Program-made: the position numbers and the translations under genes
Assembly (NCBI GenBank): GCA_012729055.1
Contig: JAAYDW010000046.1
Location: 1 to 34,238 of the forward strand
Length of the DNA stretch: 34,238 nucleotides
Source of the DNA: Deltaproteobacteria bacterium
Lineage (GTDB): Bacteria; Desulfobacterota; Syntrophia; Syntrophales; Smithellaceae
Direction: 5' to 3'
The notes under the pieces: generated by a model
Databases searched by the model: none
Told to the model about the DNA's origin: nothing
Seen by the model: only the letters and a program-made list of their open reading frames with translations
Shown here: positions 23,969-32,388 of the stretch, in pieces
Numbering within the stretch: the first letter of the stretch is position 1
Layout: each line of letters starts with the position of its first letter

Positions 23969-26266
23969 ATGAGCGACAATTCCGAACTTGGCGAGTTGCA
24001 GGAAATCCTCCGTCTGCAAAAAGGATTGCAGGAAATCACCAACGTCATCAATGCCGCGCCCAACGTCAGGCAGATCATTCTTGACGCCCGGCCGAAAATG
24101 ATCGCTTTGTTCAACGTCGAGGCGGCGCATATTTATGCCGTCTCCGGCAAAGACAAGAAAGAGATTTTCACCTTCGTCGTCTCCGGCGACCAGATCAAGG
24201 AGAGGAAAACGCCCGTCAGCAATCACACCATTCCCGGTTATGTCGCCAATACGGGAAAAATGATCAAAATCACCGATTTCAGCAACAACCTCCAGATCAA
24301 TAAATATTCGGACCTGCTGCTCGACTCCAACGTGGATGCCCGATTCGGCCTCGCGGTCAGACAGGTCATGGCCATGCCGATCATTTATGGCGGCGAAATC
24401 ATGGGCGCTCTGGAAGTCATCAATACAAAAGATCCAAGCGGACAGTTTATGGACGAGGAGCCGGTTCTGCTGCAGGAAATTGCGGAAGTGCTGGGCATCG
24501 CCCTCTACAATCAGCAGCGGATGGATCCGAAGGCGAAAAAATCCAAGTTCAGCTATCTGGTCAACAATGATCTGATTTCAGAAGAAGATCTGAACGCGGC
24601 CCGGGAGGAAGCGCGCAATTCCAAGGAGCCGATTGAGAGTATTCTCCTGAAGAAGTACAACATCAACAAGAGCGACATCGGTCAATCGCTGGAATATTTT
24701 TACCAGTGCCGTTTTGTCTCCTTCGACTCCAATACGCCCATTCCGGGCGACCTGCTCAAGAACCTGAAAAAGGAGTATCTGACCCGGGAAACCTGGGTTC
24801 CCTTCGAAAAAAGCGACAAGACGATTCGCGTCATCGTGGACGATCCGCAAAACATTCTCAAACGCGACGCCATCGAGAACCTGCTCAAATCGAAAACCAT
24901 CAAGTACGATGTCGCCCTGAAGGACGATATTTTGAAGTACATCGAATATTTTTTCCGGGAAACCAGCGAGGAAGCCACCTTTACCGATCTGCTGGGGCGG
25001 CTCGACAACATCGACAGTTCTCAGGACGAAGAGAGCGAGGAGGCCATTCGGGATTCCGACAGCGCCATTATCCAGCTCGTCAACAAAATCATCAATGACG
25101 CGTTCGTCCGCCGGGCGTCGGATATTCACATCGAACCGGACATCATCGATAAAAATGTGCTGGTGCGCTACCGGATCGACGGCGAGTGCATTCCTTATCA
25201 GACGCTTCCTTACAGCTACCGGTCTGCGATCATCTCCCGGATCAAAATCATGTCCAATCTGGACATTACGGTGAAGCGCCTTCCCCAGGACGGAAAGATC
25301 AAGCTGAAAAAACCGGGGGTGGGAGAAATCGAACTGCGCGTGGTGACGGTTCCGACGCAGGGCGATGTGGAAGATGTGGTCATGCGTATTTTGGCCAAGG
25401 GCGATACGCTGCCGCTGGAGGCCATGAGGATGACGCCGCGCAACTACCGCGACCTGCTTCGCATTTGCGAACAGCCCTACGGCATGATTCTGTGCGTCGG
25501 CCCGACGGGATCGGGAAAGACCACCACCCTGCACGCGGTCCTGAATTACATCAACAAGCCGGATCGAAAAATCTGGACCGCCGAGGACCCCGTCGAAATC
25601 ACCCAGCGGGGATTAAGGCAGGTGCAGGTGCAGCCCAAAATAGGCTTTGACTTTGCCGCGGCCATGCGGGCGTTTCTCCGCGCCGATCCGGATGTGATTA
25701 TGGTGGGCGAAATGCGCGATTTCGAAACCGCGAAGATCGGCGTTGAAGCGTCGCTCACGGGGCATCTGGTTTTAAGCACCCTGCATACCAACAGCGCCCC
25801 GGAAACCATATCGCGGCTTCTGGATATGGGCATCGATCCGCTGAATTTTGCAGATTCGCTGCTCGGCGTTCTGGCCCAGCGGCTGGTGAGAACCTTGTGC
25901 GAAAAATGCAAGGAACCGTACAACCCGACGCTCGAGGAGTACAACCGGATCGTCGAAAGCTACGGCGCCGAGCACTTTGCCAAGCAGAAAATTCCCTATT
26001 CCAAGAATCTTGTGCTGTATCGGCCGAAAGGATGCGACGCCTGCGACCGAACGGGGTATCGGGGACGGATCGGAATCCACGAGCTGCTCATCAACACGGA
26101 TGAAATCAAGAAACGGTCCATCGAGCGCAGGGAGAGCATCGACGTCATCCGCAACATCGCCATGTCCGAGGGCATGTTGACGCTTTATCAGGACGGCATT
26201 TTAAAGGCGTTTCAGGGACTCACGGACGTTAAGCAGGTGCACCGGGTCTGCCTCAGCAACCGCTGA
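23969..26266 (+). CDS. GAF-domain PilB/GspE-family secretion/pilus assembly ATPase
   Basis: A 765-aa AAA-type ATPase of the type IV pilus/type II secretion extension class. A GAF domain (about 10-185) is followed by a degenerate MshEN/T2SSE_N-like region (about 193-330) and the ATPase. Walker A is GPTGSGKTT (511-519), the Walker B region VGEMRD (579-584) and the His box HLVLSTLHTNSA (599-610). The zinc-binding cysteines are C644, C647, C689 and C692. The ATG after AAAGGAT was chosen; an in-frame ATG at 23846 would add 41 residues with no family likeness and a weaker ribosome-binding site. No pilin, PilC or PilM-Q genes are nearby, so it is an orphan motor. The N-terminal GAF suggests ligand or redox control, and the nearby MglA/Roadblock cluster is a possible partner. 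Confidence 0.92.
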   Translation: MSDNSELGELQEILRLQKGLQEITNVINAAPNVRQIILDARPKMIALFNVEAAHIYAVSGKDKKEIFTFVVSGDQIKERKTPVSNHTIPGYVANTGKMIKITDFSNNLQINKYSDLLLDSNVDARFGLAVRQVMAMPIIYGGEIMGALEVINTKDPSGQFMDEEPVLLQEIAEVLGIALYNQQRMDPKAKKSKFSYLVNNDLISEEDLNAAREEARNSKEPIESILLKKYNINKSDIGQSLEYFYQCRFVSFDSNTPIPGDLLKNLKKEYLTRETWVPFEKSDKTIRVIVDDPQNILKRDAIENLLKSKTIKYDVALKDDILKYIEYFFRETSEEATFTDLLGRLDNIDSSQDEESEEAIRDSDSAIIQLVNKIINDAFVRRASDIHIEPDIIDKNVLVRYRIDGECIPYQTLPYSYRSAIISRIKIMSNLDITVKRLPQDGKIKLKKPGVGEIELRVVTVPTQGDVEDVVMRILAKGDTLPLEAMRMTPRNYRDLLRICEQPYGMILCVGPTGSGKTTTLHAVLNYINKPDRKIWTAEDPVEITQRGLRQVQVQPKIGFDFAAAMRAFLRADPDVIMVGEMRDFETAKIGVEASLTGHLVLSTLHTNSAPETISRLLDMGIDPLNFADSLLGVLAQRLVRTLCEKCKEPYNPTLEEYNRIVESYGAEHFAKQKIPYSKNLVLYRPKGCDACDRTGYRGRIGIHELLINTDEIKKRSIERRESIDVIRNIAMSEGMLTLYQDGILKAFQGLTDVKQVHRVCLSNR

Positions 26267-26324
26267 CGCTCAAGTGTTTTCCTTTGCGTAAGCCACACCG
26301 GGGCCTGCCGTCGTTTTGCTGAAT

Positions 26325-26367
26325 AAAAAAACCGGTCCGGCGTTATCGCGCCGGGCCGGTTTTTTTA
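26325..26367. terminator. Bidirectional terminator between convergent genes
   Basis: A long stem with A/T flanks serves both strands. AACCGG (26330-26335) pairs with CCGGTT (26356-26361), a T-G wobble follows, then CCGGCG (26337-26342) pairs with CGCCGG (26349-26354). The loop is 6 nt, and A7 and T7 tracts lie on either side. Confidence 0.93.
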
Positions 26368-26376
26368 CAGGTGTCT

Positions 26377-27606
26377 TTATTTCAGCATTTTCTTGGGAAT
26401 CGTGATTTTTGAGATTTTATTGACCTGCTCGAATTCTTCAGGCGTCTTGGTCCACCAGATATAAACATCAGCCTGGGAGAATTTTCCTCCCTTAATGGAT
26501 TGCAGGACGGCGGGCATGATCATCCGTCCGGCGGGGCTAAGACCGAACATTTCCGCGGGATACTTGTCTCCCAGCATGGGCAGCGCCTTCGGAAAAGCGG
26601 CCCGGACGGCATAAACATTGTCCTGCGTTCCTGCCGCGGCGATGGCTTTGGCTAACGCGTGCATGGCGCCGTAATGCAGCATGGCTTCCCAGGTGTTGAT
26701 CTTCTTGTAGGTATCCCGGTATTTCTTGTCGAAAGAGGAGAGGATCGGCACCGTGACGGATAAAGCGTTGGCCGTTCCAATGGAATTTTCCATCAATTTG
26801 GTGCCGTCCAGCATTTGGGCGATCGCGTCCATTTTAGCCTGGTCGACGATTAAGAAGCCGCCTTTGAATCCCATTTCGCGGGCCTGGGCGATCACGAGCG
26901 CCGTGGTTCCGGAAGGGCCGCCGATCAGCATGACGTCCGGCTTGGTGGCTATTGCGGCGGACAGGGGAGCGACGAAATCGGTCCGGGTATAATAGTTGGC
27001 GGGTTTGTCGGCTGTGATTTTTCCGCCGAGTCTTTCCCAGTAGGATCTGAAGACCTGCCGCCACTCATCTCCGTAGGCACCGAGGGTGACGACCATGGCG
27101 GCTTTGCGCCAGCCTTTTTCCCATGCAAAATTGGCGTAAACCTTGGCGTAATCCGTGAGCAGGGGCGCGGAAATGATGAGGAGGTTGTTTTTTGTGGCGT
27201 CGGCTTTGGGTGAAGACGTGTAGCCGAAGACAAGAAACTCACCGCATTCCTCTTCGTTGATCTTGAGCAAGGCGGCCGCGGAACTGAAGACGGGATCGAA
27301 GATCGCAAGGGCGCCTTTGTCCAGGAGTTGACGGGCGTTGGCCACTGCCAGTTCGGGATTGGCCTTATCGTCCATTTTTTCCAGGCGGAAAGTGAACTTC
27401 CGGCCGTCGGCGGCGACGCCTCCCGCGGCGTTGACTTCCTTGATGGCCAGATCGATGCCGTTGACGCAGTCCTGACCGTACTCGGCCGCCGGACCGCTCA
27501 ACGGACCGGAGAAGCCGATGACGATTTCCGCCGCAAAACCGGAGACGCTCCACAAGACAGCAAAAGCCATGGCGACAAAACATAATAATTTTTTAAGATG
27601 CCTCAT
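26377..27606 (-). CDS. ABC transporter substrate-binding protein, branched-chain amino acid (LivK) type
   Basis: A 409-aa periplasmic binding protein. The signal peptide (residues about 1-25) has probable cleavage at GFAA-EIV. The mature start IVIGFSGPLSGPAAEYGQDCVNGIDLAIKE is typical of the Peripla_BP_6 family, which binds branched-chain amino acids, amides or aromatic acids. The family fold continues to the end. The start follows CGAGGAGG. No permease or ATPase genes accompany it. It lies 50 bp downstream of the chemoreceptor-like gene on the same strand and may be co-transcribed with it, which suggests a sensing rather than a transport role (inference). Confidence 0.9.
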   Translation of the reverse strand: MRHLKKLLCFVAMAFAVLWSVSGFAAEIVIGFSGPLSGPAAEYGQDCVNGIDLAIKEVNAAGGVAADGRKFTFRLEKMDDKANPELAVANARQLLDKGALAIFDPVFSSAAALLKINEEECGEFLVFGYTSSPKADATKNNLLIISAPLLTDYAKVYANFAWEKGWRKAAMVVTLGAYGDEWRQVFRSYWERLGGKITADKPANYYTRTDFVAPLSAAIATKPDVMLIGGPSGTTALVIAQAREMGFKGGFLIVDQAKMDAIAQMLDGTKLMENSIGTANALSVTVPILSSFDKKYRDTYKKINTWEAMLHYGAMHALAKAIAAAGTQDNVYAVRAAFPKALPMLGDKYPAEMFGLSPAGRMIMPAVLQSIKGGKFSQADVYIWWTKTPEEFEQVNKISKITIPKKMLK

Positions 27607-27656
27607 TTTTTCCTCCTCGTATGGTTATGACATTCATTTCCCGTGAGCCGAACGGA

Positions 27657-28640
27657 TTAAATATCCTGCAGTTTGTCAATGGCTTTTTTGGACGAGACGA
27701 CCAGTCTGTCCGCGTCTCTGGTCTGTTCCGGCCCCTTCTTGATCATGTCGGACAGGGATTTGGCCTTGTCTTCCGGCTTGGCGGGCGCCGGTTCCGGCGC
27801 GGCGGTTTTATGGGCCGGAGCGGTTTCGGGGGCCGAGGCTTTAGGGGCTGCGCCGGCGGCGGACAGTTTCGACCGCAGGGCGTTCACGGATTCCACAACT
27901 TCTCCGATCGCGTCGTCCGCTTCCCACGTCAGTGATTTGTTGTACCGGCCGCCGGCGTATTCCCGCAGAATGCCCGACGTTTCCTGCAGGGGTTCGATGA
28001 CGCTGGCGGTCAGCATTTTTTTGATGAAGGAAGGAATCAGGATGAAGGACAAAACCAGCAGCGCGACCAGCGCGACCAGGACGATATAAAAAACGACGCT
28101 GGCCGTTCCGTAAGCGCTCTCGGCGGCGTTGCCATCCAATTCCAAAAGCTGGGTTAAGAGCTGCGTGGTGGCCTCCATTTTGCCGTCGGCCGAACTCAGG
28201 TAGGCGGAGCCCGTGTTCATCGGCGCCAACCTGATCACCTGCACGGCGGCTTTCTCATATTCCGACAGATTGGCCAGGATGCCTTTGTAAAACTCCTGCT
28301 GTTCGGAGCTGATGCCGGAATCCAGGGTTTTCTTCACCAGGTTGATGTCCTCGGTCATGAGGGCGATCTGCTGGTCGGAGACCCGGGCGATTTCCTGCTT
28401 GTCCTGGCCCGAAGCCACCATGCCTTTGATGCGGGACAAGTTGGCATGTACGACGGTGAGATCTTTCAGCAGCTTCGAACTGGTCTGATAATTTTTAAAA
28501 CCAGTGTTGAAAATCGTGCTCGTTTTTGATTTCTGAATCAGTAAACCGATAAAAGCGATGAGGATGATGACGACGGTCAGAATGAACAACTGCATAAAAA
28601 GTGATTTTTGTCCGGATTTTAAGTTATTGCTTGAGTTCAT
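27657..28640 (-). CDS. Chemoreceptor-like membrane protein: two TM segments, HAMP-like linker, no signalling tip
   Basis: A 327-aa protein. TM1 is at about 16-35. A helical periplasmic domain spans about 36-178, like a four-helix-bundle MCP sensor (DLTVVHANLSRIKG; SDQQIALMTEDINLVKKTL). TM2 is at about 181-204 and a HAMP-like segment at about 205-260 (VIEPLQETSGILREYAGGRY). The rest is an Ala/Pro-rich linker (PKASAPETAPAHKTAAPEPA) and a short charged tail. The conserved methyl-accepting coiled coil and CheW-binding tip are missing, so it cannot signal to CheA in the usual way. It may be PilJ- or ligand-relay-like, handing information from the neighbouring binding protein. Frameshift decay is unlikely because the end is not abrupt and codon use is even. 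Confidence 0.75.
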   Translation of the reverse strand: MNSSNNLKSGQKSLFMQLFILTVVIILIAFIGLLIQKSKTSTIFNTGFKNYQTSSKLLKDLTVVHANLSRIKGMVASGQDKQEIARVSDQQIALMTEDINLVKKTLDSGISSEQQEFYKGILANLSEYEKAAVQVIRLAPMNTGSAYLSSADGKMEATTQLLTQLLELDGNAAESAYGTASVVFYIVLVALVALLVLSFILIPSFIKKMLTASVIEPLQETSGILREYAGGRYNKSLTWEADDAIGEVVESVNALRSKLSAAGAAPKASAPETAPAHKTAAPEPAPAKPEDKAKSLSDMIKKGPEQTRDADRLVVSSKKAIDKLQDI

Positions 28641-29096
28641 GATTCAATGGCTCCCCTTCCTGAATGCTGGTTATTTGATGATGATCCTCATACAAACACA
28701 ATCACAATCGTTTTTCCGTTGCTTTTACATATCTTGATGATTAAAAAATTGATTGCAACATCCGAGCCAATGCGCCAACGCGAGCCGGATCCGGCATCCT
28801 CCGGCGCATAAACCGTCAGACTTTTAGTGGTTGAAGATACTTATGGAGAAACCGGTTGTCAAGACAATTTTCATCAGCATTTTTAGCGCCGGATCGGGCG
28901 GACGTCAGACGCCCGCTAAACGGTCAACCGATCAAAATGAACAGGTCATCTTGCTTTGCCGCGAAAAAAAGCAGGGACGGCCAGGGCATGATCCTTTGCT
29001 GATCAAGGGGTTTGGCTTTTTTTGCCCCGGGCATGTCTTTTGCTTGACTTCGCTAAACAGGTCAGTATAGATGAACGAACCAAGCGATGGTGAATT
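28641..29096. other. Intergenic region between divergent units
   Basis: A 456-bp region, AT-richer than its surroundings. No gene is supported; the 79-codon ORF at 28831 has no family features. It holds a bulged hairpin (TTTAGC 28882-28887 with GCTAAA 28915-28920, inner GGGCG 28896-28900 with CGCCC 28910-28914) and the response-regulator promoter. Confidence 0.6.
29044..29071 (+). promoter_or_regulatory. Sigma70-type promoter for the Roadblock/MglA cluster
   Basis: TTGACT (29044-29049), a 16-bp spacer, then TATAGA (29066-29071), about 25 bp before the response-regulator ATG, giving a very short leader. Confidence 0.6.
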
Positions 29097-29666
29097 ATGA
29101 CAGATGGATTGAACGGGCCGACTGTGTGCAACGCTCGTCAAAGCTCGTCCGATGAAGGAAAAAGCGACGGACAGAAGATCCGGCGCGTGTGCGAAGTGTT
29201 GATTGTCGATGATGAAGAACCATTGCTCTTGACCATTACCGAGGGTTTGAGTATTTACAGAAAATATTTTCATCTGCACACGGCGACCAATGGCGCCGAT
29301 GCCGTCCGGATTTTGAAATCGCTTTCTCCGGTCGATTTGGTGCTGACGGATTTGAGTATGCCCAAAATGGATGGGTTTGAATTGTTGGCCTATATGAACA
29401 GAAATTATCCCAGAATCCCCGTTATTCTCATGACCGCCTACGGGACGCCCAAGATTGAAGAAATCTTAGGCAGCATGGGCACCTTCCGTTATTTGGAAAA
29501 ACCGCTGGACATCAATACCATCGCCGATACGATTTTCGAAGCCCTGGCGATTCCATCCGACCAGGCTGCTTCCCGGCCGAGCGGAATCATCGACGGCGAA
29601 GAAAGGGAAACCGGCCTCGCCGCGCTTTGTGATCGCCCGGAGTATTATAAGAAAACCATGCCGTAA
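29097..29666 (+). CDS. Receiver-only response regulator
   Basis: A 189-aa protein with one receiver domain (about 32-155). The acidic pair is D38-D39 (VDDEE), the phospho-acceptor D85 (LTDLSMPKMDG), the switch residue T113 (LMTAYG) and K135 (EKP). The first 30 residues and the last 35 are polar tails without a DNA-binding or enzymatic domain, so it acts by protein contact. The start is uncertain because the ribosome-binding site is weak and the N-terminal 30 residues are not conserved-looking. It opens the DUF4388/Roadblock/MglA cluster and is separated from the next gene by 37 bp. Its kinase is not in the window. Confidence 0.88.
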   Translation: MTDGLNGPTVCNARQSSSDEGKSDGQKIRRVCEVLIVDDEEPLLLTITEGLSIYRKYFHLHTATNGADAVRILKSLSPVDLVLTDLSMPKMDGFELLAYMNRNYPRIPVILMTAYGTPKIEEILGSMGTFRYLEKPLDINTIADTIFEALAIPSDQAASRPSGIIDGEERETGLAALCDRPEYYKKTMP

Positions 29667-29703
29667 TCATTTGCTTTTTTTAAGGGAAACGTAAGGGGGG
29701 GAC

Positions 29704-30534
29704 GTGAAAAAAGATTTCAAATTGATTATTGACAATGAGGGTTTGGAGAATCAATCCGCAACGGACGGCGGGAACAGGGATGAGTTGCAGCGCTGGCCCC
29801 TTTTCGGTCTCTCCGTGGGGAGTTTCCTTCAGGTCATTGCCATGGAGCGGCAGACCTGCATGATGGAAGTCTATCTGGATGCCGACCACTGGGGGCATTT
29901 CTGCTTCGTGGAAGGGGAACTCTACGATGCGGTCAGCGGCGCCCAGGGCGGAGAAAAAGCCGCGATGGAGATGATTTCCTGGGAAAACGTGCGCCTCAAC
30001 ATCAAGCAGATTCTCAATACCACCGGGCTGGTCAGAAGGATCGATAAAAACCTGATGCTGCTCCTCATGGAAAGCACCAGGCTGCGCGATGAAGTAAGCG
30101 ACGGCGAGGATCAGCAGGAGCTCGACGTCGCGGAGGATCTGGAGGACCGGGAGGTCGTCGTCGACGACGCGGATCGCGGGAAACTGAGCGCCTGCCTCAG
30201 CATCATGGTCAAGGATATGGGAGACGCTCTGACGGCCGCGAATATTGTCGATCTTGCCAAGGGAAAAGTTCTGGCGTCTTATCACGCAGCCCCGGAAGCG
30301 GCCGAAGCGTTTCTGCGGCTTACGAAATTTTTGAAAAGCGCTTTCCGGGACAATACCCAAGCCGAGCTGGGAGACTATTTGATCCTGGACTTGAAAAATC
30401 AGGAAACCCTGGTCCTGCTGATGATCGGAGAGCAGCAGTGGTGCATTGTCTTTAACAACGTCAAGTGTTCGCTGGGCCTGTTGCGCAATGTCGTCATGCC
30501 GAAGGTGATCAGGACCTATAACGAAATGCAGTGA
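29704..30534 (+). CDS. DUF4388 (PatA N-terminal-like) plus Roadblock/LC7-type protein
   Basis: A 276-aa protein. Residues about 33-110 (LFGLSVGSFLQVIAMERQTC, then FVEGELYDAVSG) match the DUF4388 domain, which occurs with two-component and MglA-linked proteins. After an acidic linker (about 125-155), residues about 158-272 look like a Roadblock/LC7 fold and resemble the next gene product (LSIMVKDMGDALTAANIVDL; KCSLGLLRNVVMPKVI). The start is GTG after AAGGGGGGG. A scaffold joining the receiver protein to the GTPase module is inferred. Confidence 0.78.
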   Translation: MKKDFKLIIDNEGLENQSATDGGNRDELQRWPLFGLSVGSFLQVIAMERQTCMMEVYLDADHWGHFCFVEGELYDAVSGAQGGEKAAMEMISWENVRLNIKQILNTTGLVRRIDKNLMLLLMESTRLRDEVSDGEDQQELDVAEDLEDREVVVDDADRGKLSACLSIMVKDMGDALTAANIVDLAKGKVLASYHAAPEAAEAFLRLTKFLKSAFRDNTQAELGDYLILDLKNQETLVLLMIGEQQWCIVFNNVKCSLGLLRNVVMPKVIRTYNEMQ

Positions 30535-30566
30535 AAATCGGACAAAAGTCGTCATAAGGAGGCCGA

Positions 30567-30938
30567 ATGAATATCCAGAAATTGAACGTGTGCATGGACA
30601 TCCTGAAAAAGGATTTGGGAGATGGGTTCGTCGCTTCATGTATTCTTACGACCGAGGACGGACAGGTGCTGGTGGCCACCGATCAGGCCAATATCGCCGA
30701 GGCGACGCTGTTAAATGACGCCACTGCGTTGATGCGCAACGCGCTGAAAACCTATCCGGCGGAGCTGGGCCAGTACTATTATATTGATGTGGCGGGCAAC
30801 ATGGCGATTCTGGTGATTCCGTTCGGCGATTATCAGTGGACGATCACCGTGAACAAAAAGCTCGTCAAGCTGGGCCTTTTGCTCAATGTTGTCCTGCCGG
30901 CCATCATCAACGCATTTGAAGACGCCGTTGTTTCTTAA
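30567..30938 (+). CDS. Roadblock/LC7 domain protein (MglB-like), first stand-alone copy
   Basis: A 123-aa single-domain Roadblock/LC7 protein (LNVCMDILKKDLGDGFVASC, TEDGQVLVATD and a C-terminal helix GLLLNVVLPAIINAFEDA). MglB-type dimers of this fold are GTPase-activating proteins for MglA. A perfect AAGGAGG precedes the ATG. It is 32 bp from the DUF4388 gene and 26 bp from the next, so clearly operonic. Confidence 0.85.
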   Translation: MNIQKLNVCMDILKKDLGDGFVASCILTTEDGQVLVATDQANIAEATLLNDATALMRNALKTYPAELGQYYYIDVAGNMAILVIPFGDYQWTITVNKKLVKLGLLLNVVLPAIINAFEDAVVS

Positions 30939-30964
30939 CGAGACATGGGGGAGAGAAGGGAATC

Positions 30965-31147
30965 ATGGGAGAAAAACTGGTTCGCATATTTGAAATCGTG
31001 CAGGAACAGTCGGGCCTCAGAGGCCGGATGGAGCTCGCCACGCGCTCGGGGATTTCACTCAACCGGGCGACGCAGATAAAAGATACCGAGGAACTTGTCA
31101 AAAGAATGAAAGATATCGCAAGTTCTATCCTTGAAAAAAATTCATAA
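30965..31147 (+). CDS. Small unrecognised protein (60 aa) in the Roadblock cluster
   Basis: A 60-residue, mostly helical, mixed-charge protein (MGEKLVRIFEIVQEQSGLRG at the start, KDTEELVKRMKDIASSILEK near the end). I do not recognise a family. It is likely real: a good AGAAGGGA ribosome-binding site, tight spacing after the upstream Roadblock gene, and no overlapping alternative. A small adaptor or regulator of the neighbouring proteins is possible but unproven. Confidence 0.7.
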   Translation: MGEKLVRIFEIVQEQSGLRGRMELATRSGISLNRATQIKDTEELVKRMKDIASSILEKNS

Positions 31148-31317
31148 ATATACTAATGGTTGACCCAACGATTGTAAACTATTCCCGTTTTTGTTGTCCC
31201 TGTTACATTGCATATGCGGTCAAGGCGACGAGCCGGACGGGAAATCATCTGTGGGGTTGAATATCCATGCGTTTTGGTTAGCGGGTACACACTTTATGGA
31301 TAAAAGGAAATACGGAT

Positions 31318-31704
31318 ATGATTTTAGGCCAAAAGCAACTCGACAAAATCCATGATACTTTAACTCAAAATCTTATTGGCTCCGGCGTCCAGAGTGTGAT
31401 GCTCATCGACACGGCCGGCAACGTGATCGCTTCGATCAACAACGGAACCGAAACCATCGATCTTTATTCGCTGGCGGCGCTGGCCGCCGCCAATTTCGGC
31501 GCGATGAGTTGCATGGCCAGAATTGTCGGCGAGGACGAATTCTCTCTCTTGTTTCATAAGGGCGAAAAGGAAAACATTTATTTCTGCAAGGTCAATGAGG
31601 AACTTCTGCTGGTCAATATCTTCAATAACCAAATCTCCCTGGGTTTTCTCAGGCTGAAGATGTCGAAAGTGGTGGAGGAGTTGCTTGAGCTGTTGACGAT
31701 ATAG
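31318..31704 (+). CDS. Roadblock/LC7 domain protein (MglB-like), second stand-alone copy
   Basis: A 128-aa single-domain Roadblock/LC7 protein. It has SGVQSVMLIDTAGNVIASIN in the first strands, SLAALAAANFGAMSCMA in the central helix and ISLGFLRLKMSKVVEELLEL at the C-terminus. It is diverged from the copy at 30567. It lies 68 bp before the MglA-type GTPase and is the best candidate for the cognate GAP (MglB). Ribosome-binding site AAGGAAA. A 170-bp gap precedes it with no convincing promoter or terminator. Confidence 0.87.
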   Translation: MILGQKQLDKIHDTLTQNLIGSGVQSVMLIDTAGNVIASINNGTETIDLYSLAALAAANFGAMSCMARIVGEDEFSLLFHKGEKENIYFCKVNEELLLVNIFNNQISLGFLRLKMSKVVEELLELLTI

Positions 31705-31772
31705 CCCAAACGGATTGGCGGAACCGGAACAATGCCTGCTCATGGGTAAAACGATGTCAGGGGGTGGTAGGT

Positions 31773-32387
31773 TTGGCGTTTATTAATTTGAAAGACAAAG
31801 TCATTCAGGCCAAAATCGTCTATTACGGTCCAGGCCGATGCGGCAAGACAACCAATCTCGAATATATTTACGATAAGTGCCGCCTGCAGGTGAATTCAGA
31901 AATGGTCACCGTGAAAACACAGGGGGACCGCACCCTGTTTTTTGATTTCTTCCCGTTCGATATGGGAAAGATCAGCGGTTATGATGTCAAGATTCAGTTG
32001 TACACCGTTCCCGGTCAGGTGAAATATAATTCGACCCGGCGCCTGGTCCTGAAAGGCGTGGACGGCGTGGTGTTTGTCGCGGATTCCGCCGTGGAACGCC
32101 GGAATAAAAATATCATTTCCATCCGCAATCTGGAAGAAAACCTGACGCTGTACAACAAGAATATCCGCGAAATTCCCCTTGTGATTCAGTACAACAAGCG
32201 CGACCTTGCCAAGCAGGGAATTGAGATCCTGGATGTTGAGACTCTGGAAAATGACATTAATGCCGAGTTGAAAGCTCCCGCATTTGAAGCCAGCGCCGTA
32301 GAAGGGCACAACGTGATTCTGACCCTTAAAAAGATCATATACTACACGATGTCGTCTCTGGAAAAGCAACTGAAACAGGAGCCATAA
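31773..32387 (+). CDS. mglA: MglA-type small Ras-like GTPase
   Basis: A prokaryotic Ras-superfamily GTPase of the MglA family, which sets cell polarity and pilus or gliding-motor position in myxobacteria. The P-loop is GPGRCGKTT (Arg where Myxococcus has Leu). Other features are the RTLFFDFFPFDMG segment, switch-II LYTVPGQVKYNSTRRLVLKG, VVFVADS and the G4 motif QYNKRDL. I chose TTG as start because it gives MAFINLKDKV, like the MSFINY start of Myxococcus MglA, with AGGGGGTGG just upstream; a GTG 9 nt earlier (31764) is the alternative. The stop is 1 bp from the next ATG, indicating translational coupling. Confidence 0.92.
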   Translation: MAFINLKDKVIQAKIVYYGPGRCGKTTNLEYIYDKCRLQVNSEMVTVKTQGDRTLFFDFFPFDMGKISGYDVKIQLYTVPGQVKYNSTRRLVLKGVDGVVFVADSAVERRNKNIISIRNLEENLTLYNKNIREIPLVIQYNKRDLAKQGIEILDVETLENDINAELKAPAFEASAVEGHNVILTLKKIIYYTMSSLEKQLKQEP

Positions 32388-32388
32388 C

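Noticed and set aside
27657-28640. Frameshifted chemoreceptor pseudogene
   Set aside because: The frame ends normally with an Ala/Pro-rich linker and charged tail, and no receptor-tip sequence is visible in other frames downstream (27606-27656 is too short).
28831-29070. Possible 79-aa gene in the gap before the response regulator
   Set aside because: Runs through a bulged hairpin and into the promoter; no ribosome-binding site or family likeness.
31148-31317. Promoter inside the Roadblock cluster (TTGACC at 31160)
   Set aside because: No acceptable -10 hexamer at 16-18 bp; internal promoter not supported.
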